This document shows positions 6,746 to 14,603 of a DNA stretch of 21,460 nucleotides, in pieces. This DNA comes from DASWHK01 sp036398215. Lineage in GTDB: Bacteria; Acidobacteriota; UBA890. The notes beneath the pieces were generated by a model that made no database searches, had not been told where the DNA came from, and saw only the letters and a program-made list of their open reading frames with translations. The position numbers were made by a program, and so were the translations under genes. Within the stretch, counting starts at the first letter, position 1. Each line of letters opens with the position of its first letter. The stretch spans positions 1-21,460 of the forward strand of contig DASWHK010000344.1 in NCBI GenBank assembly GCA_036398215.1, in the 5' to 3' direction.

Positions 6746-8896
6746 CTAGGCCATGCTTCCGAGAAACAGATAAGCGCTGATGATGATGAAGATGCCGAGG
6801 GCGATGATCAGCGCGTAGTTCTGCACGTAGCCGGTCTGCCAGCTACGGAACAGGCGCGATGACCGGGTGAGCTCGTCGCCGACCGAGTTGACGGCGCCGT
6901 CGACGACCATGTCGTCGAACGAAACGCTGGCGCTGGCGCTGCGCTTGGTGGCGTGTGCGGCGCCGTTGACGATGCCGTCGACGAGGCCGTCGTCGACCAC
7001 CCAGAGGGCGTCGCCGGCGTCCTTCACGCGGTTGACGAACAGGGCGTCGTAGGCCTCGTCGACGTAGTACTTGTGGGTCAACGTCCGATGGAGGCCGGCG
7101 AAGCGAGTGGCGAGCTCGCCCGCCCGGCGCGGCATCTTGACGTAGATGAAGTAGGCGAAGCCGATGCCGGCCAGCGCGATCAGCACCGATGCCAACATCA
7201 GGGCGAGCTCGAGGCCGGCGCCGTGCGCCTCCTCCGCCGCCTGCTCGGCGTTCTGCACGATCGCCATCACGGGCTGCAGCGAGGCGACCAGGGTGTCGCG
7301 GCCCTGGGCGAGCGCGGCGTGATGCTCCTCGCCGCCGAGCGCCGGCGCCAACCAGTCGAGCAGGCTGAAGCGCTCGTGCAGCGCCGCCAGCGGCCCGACC
7401 CGCAGCACCCCGGGGATGCCGATGTAGCCGCCGACGACCGATAGCGCCGCCAGCACCATCAGCGGCACGGTCATCACCCGGGAGCTCTCGTGGGCGTGCT
7501 CCTCGACGTGCGGGTCCATCCGCGACTCGCCGTGGAAGACCACGAAGTACATCCGGAACATGTAGAAGGCCGTCAACCCGGCGACCAGCGCCCCGACCGC
7601 CCAGAACAGCGGATGGCCGTGCGGGCCCGACCAGGCGTACCAGAGCACCTCGTCCTTGGAGAAGAAGCCGGCGAGCCCCGGGATGCCGGCGATCGCCATG
7701 CAGCCGATCAGGAAGGTCCAGTGGGTGGTGGGCATGTACTTCTTGACGTTGCCCATCTTCCACATGTCGAGCTCGTCGTGGAGCGCGTGCATGACCGAGC
7801 CGGCGCCCAGGAACAGCAGCGCCTTGAAGAAGGCGTGGGTGACGAGGTGGAAGATGCCGACCGAGAAGGCGCCGACGCCGCAGGCCATCACCATGTAGCC
7901 GAGCTGGCTGACGGTCGAGTAGGCGAGCACTCGCTTGATGTCGTTTTGCACCAGCGCGATGGTGGCGGCGAGCAGCGCCGTCGCCGCGCCGACGACCGCC
8001 ACCGTGGTCATGGCGAACGGGGAGAGCGCGAACAGGGCGCTGGAGCGGGCGATCATGTAGACGCCCGCGGTCACCATGGTGGCCGCGTGGATCAGCGCCG
8101 AGACCGGCGTCGGGCCCTCCATGGCGTCGGGCAGCCAGACGTACAGCGGGATCTGGGCGCTCTTGCCGGCGGCGCCGATCAGCAGGAACAGGCAGGCCGC
8201 GGTGATCGCCCCGGCGCCGGCCTCCATCTCCTGGGCGGCCCCGAACACCTGCGCATACTGCATCGACCCGAAGGTGAAGAAGATCGTGAAGACGCCGAGG
8301 ATGAAGCCGAGGTCGCCGACGCGGTTGACGATGAACGCCTTCTTGCCGGCGTCGCCCGCCGAGCGCTTGCCGATGTAGTAGCCGATCAGCAGGTACGAGC
8401 ACAGCCCGACCCCCTCCCAGCCGATGAACATCAGGCCGTAGGAGCTGCCGAGCACCAGGATCAGCATGAAGAAGACGAAGAGGTTCAGGTAGGTGAAGAA
8501 GCGATAGAAGCCCTCGTCGCCGTGCATGTAGCCGGCGGCGTAGACGTGGATCAGAAAGCCGACGCCGGTGACTACCAGGATCATCACCGCCGACAGCGGA
8601 TCGAGCAGGAAGGCGAAGGGAACCGTGAACGTCGCCGTCTCCTCCACCGCGTCGCCGGACAGGTGCGCCACCCCGGAGGGGATCCAGTCGTACAGCACGA
8701 TCTCGACGTGGCGCTCCTCGCTGGGGAGCTGCGCCAGGGCCGCCACGGCGCCCGCCGAGATGATGAAGGAGGCCAGCACGGTCGCGCAGGCGATCCCGGC
8801 GATGACCTTCTCGCTCTTGATGCGCCTGCCGAAAAGCCCGTTGATCGCCACGCCCGCCAGGGGGATGAGCGGCACGAGCCAGAAGAGGTCAAGCAA
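6746..8896 (-). CDS. nuoL: NADH-quinone oxidoreductase subunit L
   Basis: 716 residues, the distal antiporter-like pump with the long lateral helix that braces the membrane arm. Conserved functional segments include FIGWEGVGLCSYLLIGYY (Glu of helix 5), GAAGKSAQIPLYVWLPDAM (Lys of helix 7), GPTPVSALIHAATMVTAG and VQNDIKRVLAYSTVSQLGY. The C-terminal part contains the usual KYYVDEAYDALFV segment before the lateral helix and a final membrane anchor. Translation begins at TTG, 6 bases past the nuoK stop, with only a weak AAGG in front. No better in-frame start exists, and the N-terminus (LVPLIPLAGVAINGLFG) fits the family. Expression may depend on coupling to nuoK. Confidence 0.95.
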   Translation of the reverse strand: MLDLFWLVPLIPLAGVAINGLFGRRIKSEKVIAGIACATVLASFIISAGAVAALAQLPSEERHVEIVLYDWIPSGVAHLSGDAVEETATFTVPFAFLLDPLSAVMILVVTGVGFLIHVYAAGYMHGDEGFYRFFTYLNLFVFFMLILVLGSSYGLMFIGWEGVGLCSYLLIGYYIGKRSAGDAGKKAFIVNRVGDLGFILGVFTIFFTFGSMQYAQVFGAAQEMEAGAGAITAACLFLLIGAAGKSAQIPLYVWLPDAMEGPTPVSALIHAATMVTAGVYMIARSSALFALSPFAMTTVAVVGAATALLAATIALVQNDIKRVLAYSTVSQLGYMVMACGVGAFSVGIFHLVTHAFFKALLFLGAGSVMHALHDELDMWKMGNVKKYMPTTHWTFLIGCMAIAGIPGLAGFFSKDEVLWYAWSGPHGHPLFWAVGALVAGLTAFYMFRMYFVVFHGESRMDPHVEEHAHESSRVMTVPLMVLAALSVVGGYIGIPGVLRVGPLAALHERFSLLDWLAPALGGEEHHAALAQGRDTLVASLQPVMAIVQNAEQAAEEAHGAGLELALMLASVLIALAGIGFAYFIYVKMPRRAGELATRFAGLHRTLTHKYYVDEAYDALFVNRVKDAGDALWVVDDGLVDGIVNGAAHATKRSASASVSFDDMVVDGAVNSVGDELTRSSRLFRSWQTGYVQNYALIIALGIFIIISAYLFLGSMA

Positions 8897-8902
8897 GATC
8901 GA

Positions 8903-9211
8903 TCAGCCTTTCAGCAGGTTGAACTCGTCGACGTTTACCACGTCGCGATTGCGGAACAGCGCGATCACCAGGCCCAGGCCGATGGCCACCTCGGCGGCGG
9001 CGATGGTGATGGTGAAGATCGAGAAGATCTGCCCGGTCAGATCGGGATGAAAACGGGAGACCGCGACCAGGTTGATGTTGGCGGCGTTGAACATCAGCTC
9101 GAGCGCCATCAGCACCAGGATCACGTTGCGGCGCGCCAGCACGCCGATGGCGCCGATGGCGAACAGCAGCGCCGAGAGCAGCAGATAGTGGTTGAGGCCG
9201 ATGCCTTCCAT
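8903..9211 (-). CDS. nuoK: NADH-quinone oxidoreductase subunit K
   Basis: 102 residues and three membrane helices, the usual size for NuoK. The two buried glutamates of its proton path are visible: one in LVLMALELMFNAANINLV (helix 2) and one in TIAAAEVAIGLGLVIALF (helix 3). NuoK packs between NuoJ and NuoN and belongs to the MrpC-like family. The ATG lies one base beyond the nuoJ stop codon, and nuoL follows after 6 bases. Confidence 0.95.
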   Translation of the reverse strand: MEGIGLNHYLLLSALLFAIGAIGVLARRNVILVLMALELMFNAANINLVAVSRFHPDLTGQIFSIFTITIAAAEVAIGLGLVIALFRNRDVVNVDEFNLLKG

Positions 9212-9212
9212 G

Positions 9213-9731
9213 TCAGATTCGTTTCTTGGCCAGGTAAATCGCGCCGATCATGGCCACCAGCAGCAGCACGGAGACCACCTCGAAGGGCAGCAGGTAGTCG
9301 GTGTAGAGCGACATGCCGATGGTCTCGATGTTGCCGTCGAGGCCGCGCAGCACGGCATCGATCTGTTCGGGGGAAGGCTCTCCGTGCTCGCGGCTGCCGG
9401 CCCACAGCAGGAAGCCCACCTCGGCGGTCAGCACCACGACCAGCAACAGCGCCGGCAGCCACTGGCGTTGCAGGTACTCCTCGTGCTGCACGTCGCCGAG
9501 GTTCACCAGCATGATGACGAACAGGAAGAGCACGACGATGCCGCCGGCGTAGACCAGCACCTGGACGGCGGCGATGAACTCCGCCTCCAGGAGGATGAAC
9601 AAGGCACCGACGCCTATGAAGGAGGTCACCATCCAGACGACCGACCGCACCAGACTGCGGCTGGTGACCATCGCCACGGCGCCGCCGAGGATGATCGCCG
9701 AAATGATGTAGAAGGCTGCTTGCTCGGCCAT
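9213..9731 (-). CDS. nuoJ: NADH-quinone oxidoreductase subunit J
   Basis: 172 residues with five membrane helices. The most conserved segment, EFIAAVQVLVYAGGIVVLF, contains the Tyr of helix 3, where a pi-bulge switches during turnover in known structures. A polar loop (REHGEPSPEQIDAVLRGLD) precedes the last helix, PFEVVSVLLLVAMIGAIYL. The reading frame is open further upstream, but that part is an Arg-rich shadow of nuoI. The start at 9731 gives MAEQAAFYIISAII and shares one base with the nuoI stop (TAATG arrangement), the expected coupling. Confidence 0.94.
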   Translation of the reverse strand: MAEQAAFYIISAIILGGAVAMVTSRSLVRSVVWMVTSFIGVGALFILLEAEFIAAVQVLVYAGGIVVLFLFVIMLVNLGDVQHEEYLQRQWLPALLLVVVLTAEVGFLLWAGSREHGEPSPEQIDAVLRGLDGNIETIGMSLYTDYLLPFEVVSVLLLVAMIGAIYLAKKRI

Positions 9732-10177
9732 TAGCGCTCGTAGTGGACGATCGCGTGCCCCTTGTGGAGGATCGCGAGGTCGTGGACCAGGTCGGCGCGA
9801 TTGTAGACGGCGCCTTCGAACTCGTTGGAGTGATAGATCGCGTCGACCGGGCAGACCTCCTCGCAGAGGCCGCAGAAGAGGCAGCGGGCGTGGTCGATGT
9901 AGAAGAAGGTCGCGTACTTCGAGCCCTTGCCCAGCCCCTTTTCGCCCTCCAGGACGATGCAGTTGTCCGGGCAGGCCTTCTCGCACAGGAAGCAGGCGAT
10001 GCAGAGGTCGTCGTCGACCCGCAGGATGCCGCGGAAGTTGGGGTGCAGGACGCTGCGCTCGAGCGGATAGCGGACCGTCACGTTGGGCTTGAAGGTGTAG
10101 CGCAGCGTCGTCCACAGCCCGGTCAACAGATCGGTCAGCAGCGCATTGGCGGCCAGGCTTTTCTTCGGAGCCGACAT
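9731..10177 (-). CDS. nuoI: NADH-quinone oxidoreductase subunit I (two 4Fe-4S ferredoxin domain)
   Basis: 148 residues. Two complete ferredoxin motifs, CIACFLCEKACP and CLFCGLCEEVCP, ligate the two 4Fe-4S clusters (N6a and N6b) that pass electrons toward NuoB. The N-terminal amphipathic part (GLWTTLRYTFKPNVTVRYP) contacts the membrane subunits. The C-terminus is short and ends in HYER. With nuoG missing from this locus, NuoI would be the first iron-sulfur protein of the encoded core and a natural docking point for ferredoxin or another donor; that is inference. AAGGAA precedes the ATG. A 34-base gap separates it from nuoH. Confidence 0.96.
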   Translation of the reverse strand: MSAPKKSLAANALLTDLLTGLWTTLRYTFKPNVTVRYPLERSVLHPNFRGILRVDDDLCIACFLCEKACPDNCIVLEGEKGLGKGSKYATFFYIDHARCLFCGLCEEVCPVDAIYHSNEFEGAVYNRADLVHDLAILHKGHAIVHYER

Positions 10178-10211
10178 CTCGGTTCCTTCGTTCGTTTGTC
10201 GGCCGCCGGGC

Positions 10212-11261
10212 TCAGCCGGCGACGGAATCGATGATCAAGAGCGCCAGTCCGGTGGCGAACAGGTTGGCGATCGCCAGCGGGATGAATACCTTCCAGCCGA
10301 GGCCCATCAGCTGATCGTAGCGATAGCGAGGATAGGTGCCCCGGATCCAGATGAAGAAGTAGATGAAGAATCCCACCTTGAGGACGAACCAGGTGAACCC
10401 CGGGATCAGGTCCAGGAACCCCAGCAGCTCGACGTTGGGGAAGGGCCGCATCCAGCCGCCCAGGTACAGGGTCACCAGCAGCCCGCTCATCACCACCATG
10501 GCGGCGTACTCGCCGAGCATGAAGAAGGACCAGCGGAACCCCGAGTACTCGGTGAAGTAGCCGGCCACCAGCTCGCTCTCGGCCTCGGGGAGGTCAAAGG
10601 GCAGGCGGTTGGTCTCGGCCACCATGGCGATGATGAAGAGGACGAAGCCGACCGGCTGCACGAAGACGTACCAGAGGCCGGATTGCCGCTGCGCCTCGAT
10701 GATGCCGGAAAGCGACAGGGTGCCGGCGATCATCAGCGTCGCCAGGACCGTGAAGGCGAGGGCGACCTCGTAGGAGACCATCTGCGCCGCCGAGCGCAGG
10801 CCGCCGAGCAGCGGATACTTGGAGTTGCTCGCCCAGCCGCCCAGCACGATCGAGTAGGTCGACAGGCTCATCACCGCGAGCAGCGCCAGGACGCCGACGT
10901 TGACGTCGACGATGCTGAGGCTGACGTCGTAGCCGAAGGCGGTGAACCCTTCGCCCATGGGCAGGAACGCCATCGCGGTCAGGCCGACGACCAGCAGGAT
11001 GATCGGCGCGATCTTGAAGATGAACACGTCGGCGGTGCGCGGCGCGATGTCTTCCTTGGTCAGCAGCTTGACGGCGTCGGCGATCGGCTGCAGCAGCCCC
11101 CAGGGGCCGACCCGCATCGGCCCCAGGCGGCTCTGGATGAAGGCCAGCACCTTGCGCTCGACGTAGACGATGTAGCCGACCAGCAGCGGGAAGATCAGCA
11201 GGATCGCCAGGATCAGGATCAGCGGGATGACGACGAAGTCGGAGAGCGGCGTGTTGTTCAT
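10212..11261 (-). CDS. nuoH: NADH-quinone oxidoreductase subunit H
   Basis: 349 residues with eight or nine membrane helices; NuoH forms the quinone-chamber floor and links the peripheral and membrane arms. Hallmarks are YVERKVLAFIQSRLGPMRVG at the N-terminus, GLLQPIADAVKLLTKED, and the long acidic loop AETNRLPFDLPEAESELVAG that shapes the quinone channel. A second signature, FIYFFIWIRGTYPRYRYDQ, is near the end. The open frame extends upstream, but the family N-terminus starts at this ATG, which overlaps the nuoD stop by four bases (ATGA). nuoH follows nuoD directly here, whereas nuoE, nuoF and nuoG normally lie between them. Confidence 0.95.
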   Translation of the reverse strand: MNNTPLSDFVVIPLILILAILLIFPLLVGYIVYVERKVLAFIQSRLGPMRVGPWGLLQPIADAVKLLTKEDIAPRTADVFIFKIAPIILLVVGLTAMAFLPMGEGFTAFGYDVSLSIVDVNVGVLALLAVMSLSTYSIVLGGWASNSKYPLLGGLRSAAQMVSYEVALAFTVLATLMIAGTLSLSGIIEAQRQSGLWYVFVQPVGFVLFIIAMVAETNRLPFDLPEAESELVAGYFTEYSGFRWSFFMLGEYAAMVVMSGLLVTLYLGGWMRPFPNVELLGFLDLIPGFTWFVLKVGFFIYFFIWIRGTYPRYRYDQLMGLGWKVFIPLAIANLFATGLALLIIDSVAG

Positions 11262-12358
11262 CGATCGACGTCTCCCAGGACGATGTCGATGCTGCCGATC
11301 ACGGTCACCACGTCGGCCACCAGCAGGCCCTTGACCATCTGGGTGATCGCCTGCAGGTTGACGAACGACGGCGCCCGGATCTTGCACTTGTAGGGCGTGT
11401 CGGAGCCGTCGGCGATGATGTAGTAGCCGAGCTCGCCGCGCGGCGATTCAATGACGTGATAGGCCTCGGCGCCGGCCTCGATCTTGAGCATCCTGGGGAC
11501 CTTCCCGGAGATCGGCCCCTCGGGCAACCTCTCTAGGCACTGCTCGACGATCTTCACCGACTCGCGCATCTCCTTGAGGCGCACCTCGTAACGGGCGTAG
11601 GAGTCGCAGTCGTTGCTGGTGGCGATCTCGAAGTCGACCTTGTCGTAGGCGGCATACGGCATGACCTTGCGGATGTCGTAGGGGACGCCGGAGGCGCGCA
11701 GCAGCGGGCCGGAAAGCCCCATGTCGATGGCGTCCTCAGCGCTGATCACGCCGACGCCGACGGTACGGTCGATCCAGATCCGGTTCTTGGTCAGCAGCGC
11801 CTCGTACTCGTCGACGCGGTCGGGGAAGGTCTTGCAGAAGCCGAGGACGGCCTTGACCCATCCGTCGGGAAGGTCGCGGCGCAGGCCGCCGGGGCGGAAG
11901 GCGGTGGTGGTCAAGCGGTCGCCGAGCGCCGCCTCGAAGAAGTCGAGGATCACCTCGCGCTCGCGAATCGTCCACATCAGCATCGTCTGGGCGCCGATGT
12001 CGAGGGCGTGGGTCCCGAGCCAGATCAGGTGGCTGGCGATGCGTGACAGCTCGCAGATCGCGGTGCGCACGTACAGGGCCCGCTCCGAGACCTCGTAGCC
12101 GCCGATCTTCTCGACGGTCTCGACGTAGCCGAGGTTGTTGTTGGGCGCCGCGAGGTAGTCGGTGCGGTCGGTGAACGGCACGTTCTTGTAGTAGTTGCGG
12201 GTCTCGCAGAGCTTCTCGGTGCCGCGGTGCAGGTAGCCGATCACCGGCTTGCAATCGACGATGGTCTCGCCGTCGAGCGTCAGGACCAGGCGCAGCACCC
12301 CGTGTGTCGAGGGGTGCTGGGGTCCCATGTTGAGCTCCATGTCGCGCGTCTTCAGCAT
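11258..12358 (-). CDS. nuoD: NADH-quinone oxidoreductase subunit D (49 kDa, NiFe-hydrogenase-like)
   Basis: 366 residues, the quinone-binding subunit of the Q module, related to NiFe-hydrogenase large subunits but without the Ni-ligating cysteines. NMGPQHPSTHGVLRL near the N-terminus carries the His that lines the quinone head-group site. The partner Tyr lies in TDRTDYLAAPNNNLGY. GYLHRGTEKL, TAFRPGGLRRDLP and the C-terminal GSIDIVLGDVDR are all typical. It is a separate gene from nuoC, not the fused nuoCD of enterobacteria, with a 24-base gap. The ATG used gives an N-terminus that begins just before the conserved block. Confidence 0.96.
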   Translation of the reverse strand: MLKTRDMELNMGPQHPSTHGVLRLVLTLDGETIVDCKPVIGYLHRGTEKLCETRNYYKNVPFTDRTDYLAAPNNNLGYVETVEKIGGYEVSERALYVRTAICELSRIASHLIWLGTHALDIGAQTMLMWTIREREVILDFFEAALGDRLTTTAFRPGGLRRDLPDGWVKAVLGFCKTFPDRVDEYEALLTKNRIWIDRTVGVGVISAEDAIDMGLSGPLLRASGVPYDIRKVMPYAAYDKVDFEIATSNDCDSYARYEVRLKEMRESVKIVEQCLERLPEGPISGKVPRMLKIEAGAEAYHVIESPRGELGYYIIADGSDTPYKCKIRAPSFVNLQAITQMVKGLLVADVVTVIGSIDIVLGDVDR

Positions 12359-12382
12359 GGTCGTCGGCGGGCCGTCGGGTTA

Positions 12383-13114
12383 TCAGCTTTCATTCGATTC
12401 GTCGGACGTCTCGGGCTCGGCGGCGGCCGGCGGCTTCGGGGTCCACAGAGCGCCAACGATGCCGGGGGAGGCCAGCTCGCGCTCCTTCTCGGTCATCTCG
12501 TAGTCGCCGCGGATGCGGTCGAAGCGGCCGCCGCGAAAGGCCGCCTGCTGGCGGGTCAGCAGCTCGAGGTTGGGGCCCTCGAGCGGGTAGTCCTTGCGCA
12601 GCGGGAATCCTTCCCAGTCCTCGGGGAGGAAGATGCGCTCGAGCTCGGGATGGCCGAGGAACTCGACGCCGTACAGGTCATAAGCCTCGCGCTCGTGCCA
12701 GTTGGCGGTGCCCCAGATGTCCGACACGGTGGGGACGCCTTCGCCGTCCGCGCAGCCGACCTTGACGGTCAAGCGATGGTTCTTGGCGATCGAGTAGAGG
12801 TGATAGACGACATCGAAGCGGGGCGAGCGCTCGGTCCAATCGATGGCGGTCAGGTCCGCCAGGTAGTCGAAGCGCGTCGCCGCGTCGTCGCGGAGCCAGC
12901 CGAGCACCTCGAGCAGGTCGCCGGCGCCGACGCGGACGATCGGGTCGCCGCCGGCGTCGGCGCCCTCTTCCTGCACGGCCGACGGGAACCGCGCCAGCAG
13001 CGCGCTGACCAGCGGATGGGGCGGTGGCGGGGCCGCCGCCTCGTTTTCCGAAGGCGTGCTCGCGGCGCCCGCGGGCGGCGTTTCGGCTCCGTTTTCCGGC
13101 TTTTCGTCGGCCAT
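12383..13114 (-). CDS. nuoC: NADH-quinone oxidoreductase subunit C (30 kDa)
   Basis: 243 residues. The folded core (about 33-215) contains DYLADLTAIDW, FDVVYHLYSIAKNHRL, ANWHEREAYDLYGVEFLGHP and the signature FPLRKDYPLEGP. NuoC packs against NuoD and NuoI in the Q module and has no cofactor. The first 32 residues are Pro/Ala/Glu-rich, and the last 20 or so are Pro then Ser/Glu-rich; both look disordered and are not part of the family core. The stop lies 24 bases before nuoD. The upstream gap to nuoB (49 bases) contains a GC-rich inverted repeat (GCCGG, then six bases, then CCGGC) that could stabilise mRNA ends. Confidence 0.94.
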   Translation of the reverse strand: MADEKPENGAETPPAGAASTPSENEAAAPPPPHPLVSALLARFPSAVQEEGADAGGDPIVRVGAGDLLEVLGWLRDDAATRFDYLADLTAIDWTERSPRFDVVYHLYSIAKNHRLTVKVGCADGEGVPTVSDIWGTANWHEREAYDLYGVEFLGHPELERIFLPEDWEGFPLRKDYPLEGPNLELLTRQQAAFRGGRFDRIRGDYEMTEKERELASPGIVGALWTPKPPAAAEPETSDESNES

Positions 13115-13163
13115 CGGTTCTGTATCTGTCTCGGGGCTGCTGCCGGCATCGGCCGGCGGGATG

Positions 13164-13643
13164 CTACTTGCGCAGGACGTGCATCTCGTCGATCTTGTCC
13201 TGCAGCCTCAGGACGCCGTACAGCAAGGCCTCGGGGCGCGGCGGGCAGCCGGGCACGGAAACATCCACGGGTACGATGCGGTCGACGCCCTGCAGGACGC
13301 TGTAGGTCGGGTAGGGGCCGCCGCAGGTCGAGCAAGATCCCATCGAGATCACCCATTTCGGGTCCGGCATCTGATCGTAGAGCCGCTTGATGATCGGCGC
13401 CATCTTCAGGGTCACGGTGCCGGCGACGATCATCAGGTCGGCCTGGCGCGGCGTGGCGCGAAATACCTCTGCCCCGTAGCGCGCCATGTCGAAGCGCGAG
13501 CAGGTGGTGACGATCATCTCGATGGCGCAGCAGGCGAGGCCGAAGGTCATCGGCCAGATCGCCGATTTCCTCGCCCAGCTGATCACCCCGTCCACCGTGG
13601 TGGTCAGGATGTTCTCTTCGAACTTGTTCTCGGCTAGACCCAT
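13164..13643 (-). CDS. nuoB: NADH-quinone oxidoreductase subunit B (cluster N2 subunit)
   Basis: 159 residues. It holds the last 4Fe-4S cluster, N2, next to the quinone site. The ligands are visible as the tandem pair in FGLACCAIEM, a Cys in GSCSTCGGPYPTYS, and another in VPGCPPRPEALLYG. The open frame continues upstream as a shadow of nuoA; MGLAENKFEENIL is chosen because the family begins there. This start overlaps the end of nuoA by 10 bases. The arrangement A-B-C-D with separate B, C and D genes is the common ancestral order. Confidence 0.96.
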   Translation of the reverse strand: MGLAENKFEENILTTTVDGVISWARKSAIWPMTFGLACCAIEMIVTTCSRFDMARYGAEVFRATPRQADLMIVAGTVTLKMAPIIKRLYDQMPDPKWVISMGSCSTCGGPYPTYSVLQGVDRIVPVDVSVPGCPPRPEALLYGVLRLQDKIDEMHVLRK

Positions 13644-13990
13644 TCGAGCGCCCCACGCTTCCAGGCATATGCGTAGCCGAAGATCAGAATGGCGATGAAG
13701 ATGAACATCTCGATGAAGCCGAAGAGCGCCAGGCTGCGGTACTGAACCGCCCAGGGGAACAGGAACACCGTCTCGACGTCGAAGATCAGGAACAGCATGG
13801 CGACGATGTAGTAGCGCACCGAGAAGCGCTGGCGGGCGTCGCGGATCGGCTCGACGCCGCACTCGTACGGCTCCAGCTTGCCTTCCTGGTCGCGGCCCGC
13901 CGGGCGGATCAGGCTGCCGGCCACCAGGCCGACGACGGCGAAGATCGCCGCGGCGACGGCGAACAGGGCGAGCGGGAGGTACGCGGCCAT
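13634..13990 (-). CDS. nuoA: NADH-quinone oxidoreductase subunit A
   Basis: 118 residues, three membrane helices. Conserved features are EPYECGVEPI on the loop after helix 1, RFSVRYYIVAMLFLIFDVETVFLFPW with the buried Asp and Glu of helix 2, and an aromatic-rich helix 3. NuoA stabilises the junction between NuoH, NuoB and NuoD. It is the first gene of the operon. A near-consensus promoter lies about 65-90 bases upstream. The Shine-Dalgarno is weak (AGG in CTAGGTCCC). Confidence 0.95.
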   Translation of the reverse strand: MAAYLPLALFAVAAAIFAVVGLVAGSLIRPAGRDQEGKLEPYECGVEPIRDARQRFSVRYYIVAMLFLIFDVETVFLFPWAVQYRSLALFGFIEMFIFIAILIFGYAYAWKRGALEWV

Positions 13991-14052
13991 GGCAGGGACC
14001 TAGTGGCGTGTCCTCGGAGAGGAGCAAAAGTAGATGCTGGCGAACCAACGGT

Positions 14053-14081
14053 TTTCTACCATAGGCCCCCGGGGCTGTCAA
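14053..14081 (-). promoter_or_regulatory. Sigma-70-type promoter of the nuo-atp operon
   Basis: On the minus strand TTGACA (14076-14081) is followed by exactly 17 bases and then TAGAAA (14053-14058), matching six of six and four of six consensus positions. The predicted transcript would start near 14046, giving a leader of about 55 bases before the nuoA ATG. The spacer contains a CCCCGGGG palindrome. A short inverted repeat, AACC-AAC-GGTT (14043-14053), overlaps the predicted start site and could be an operator. A run of nine A (plus strand, 14118-14126) lies about 70-80 bases upstream of the start. No classical Rex operator is visible here. Confidence 0.6.
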
Positions 14082-14141
14082 TCAAGCGAGGCGCTCGCCG
14101 ATCCTCGTATCTGATTGAAAAAAAAAGTACTTACTGGCGCC

Positions 14142-14603
14142 CTACTTTCTCAGTGTCCAGAGCAATGGGAGCCACAGCTCGCGCGCCAACGGCACCTCGC
14201 GATCGTTGAGGAGAATCGTCAGTCGATCGGCCCCGACCGCCGCTTCGAGCAGGTGATAGAGTTCGTGGAACTCCTCGATCTGGGCCAGCGAAAACGTCGT
14301 CCGGTGCCGCCGGGTGCGCGCTTCGCCGACGGGCTCCGCGACCGTATGGGAGATGGCCCCGGACGCCAGCGCACGGGCCGACTCGCCGATCTCACCTTCG
14401 AGCTGCGGGTAGACGGCCGTCACCCTGAAGGGTCCGTCGATCCGATCGGGGTAGAGCAGCCGGGCGAGCTCCGGGCTCAAGGTCTCCAGGAGCGCGGCGT
14501 CTTCGGGGGCGAGGTCATCGACCATGGCGGCGCAGCCTAGCAAGCAAAAAAGGGCCAAACAACCGGCGACGGCGCTGCTGCGCCGGTTGCCCGCGGTCGA
14601 CAA
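14142..14603 (-). CDS. Putative small lipoprotein of unknown function
   Basis: I do not recognise the family. Read from a TTG at 14603 the product is 153 residues. It has two Arg and a hydrophobic core followed by LLGC at 21-24, a good lipobox that would place a lipid on Cys24. The mature part is acidic and Leu-rich at first (DDLAPEDAALLETLSPELA), then mixed (RIDGPFRVTAVYPQ), and ends with two Leu-rich segments. The start is uncertain: TTG at 14645 is also open, and the only ATG (14525) would remove the lipoprotein signal. In every case the 5' end meets or overlaps the divergent selA start. The gene lies upstream of nuoA in the same direction. The T-rich tract after its stop has no strong stem, so read-through into nuo is possible. 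Confidence 0.5.
   Translation of the reverse strand: MSTAGNRRSSAVAGCLALFCLLGCAAMVDDLAPEDAALLETLSPELARLLYPDRIDGPFRVTAVYPQLEGEIGESARALASGAISHTVAEPVGEARTRRHRTTFSLAQIEEFHELYHLLEAAVGADRLTILLNDREVPLARELWLPLLWTLRK

Noticed and set aside
7490..9514. Long plus-strand open frame of 674 codons opposite nuoL, nuoK and nuoJ
   Set aside because: Its product is a His/Asp/Arg/Gln-rich string with no domain, typical of the antisense frame of GC-rich genes; the minus-strand complex I genes are certain.
14118..14135. A9/T9 run after the lipoprotein gene as an intrinsic terminator
   Set aside because: The preceding sequence offers only a four-base AGTA/TACT stem, too weak to call.
13991..14141. Rex operator at the nuoA promoter
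   Set aside because: I looked for TTGTGAA/TTCACAA-like halves on both strands and found none close to consensus.
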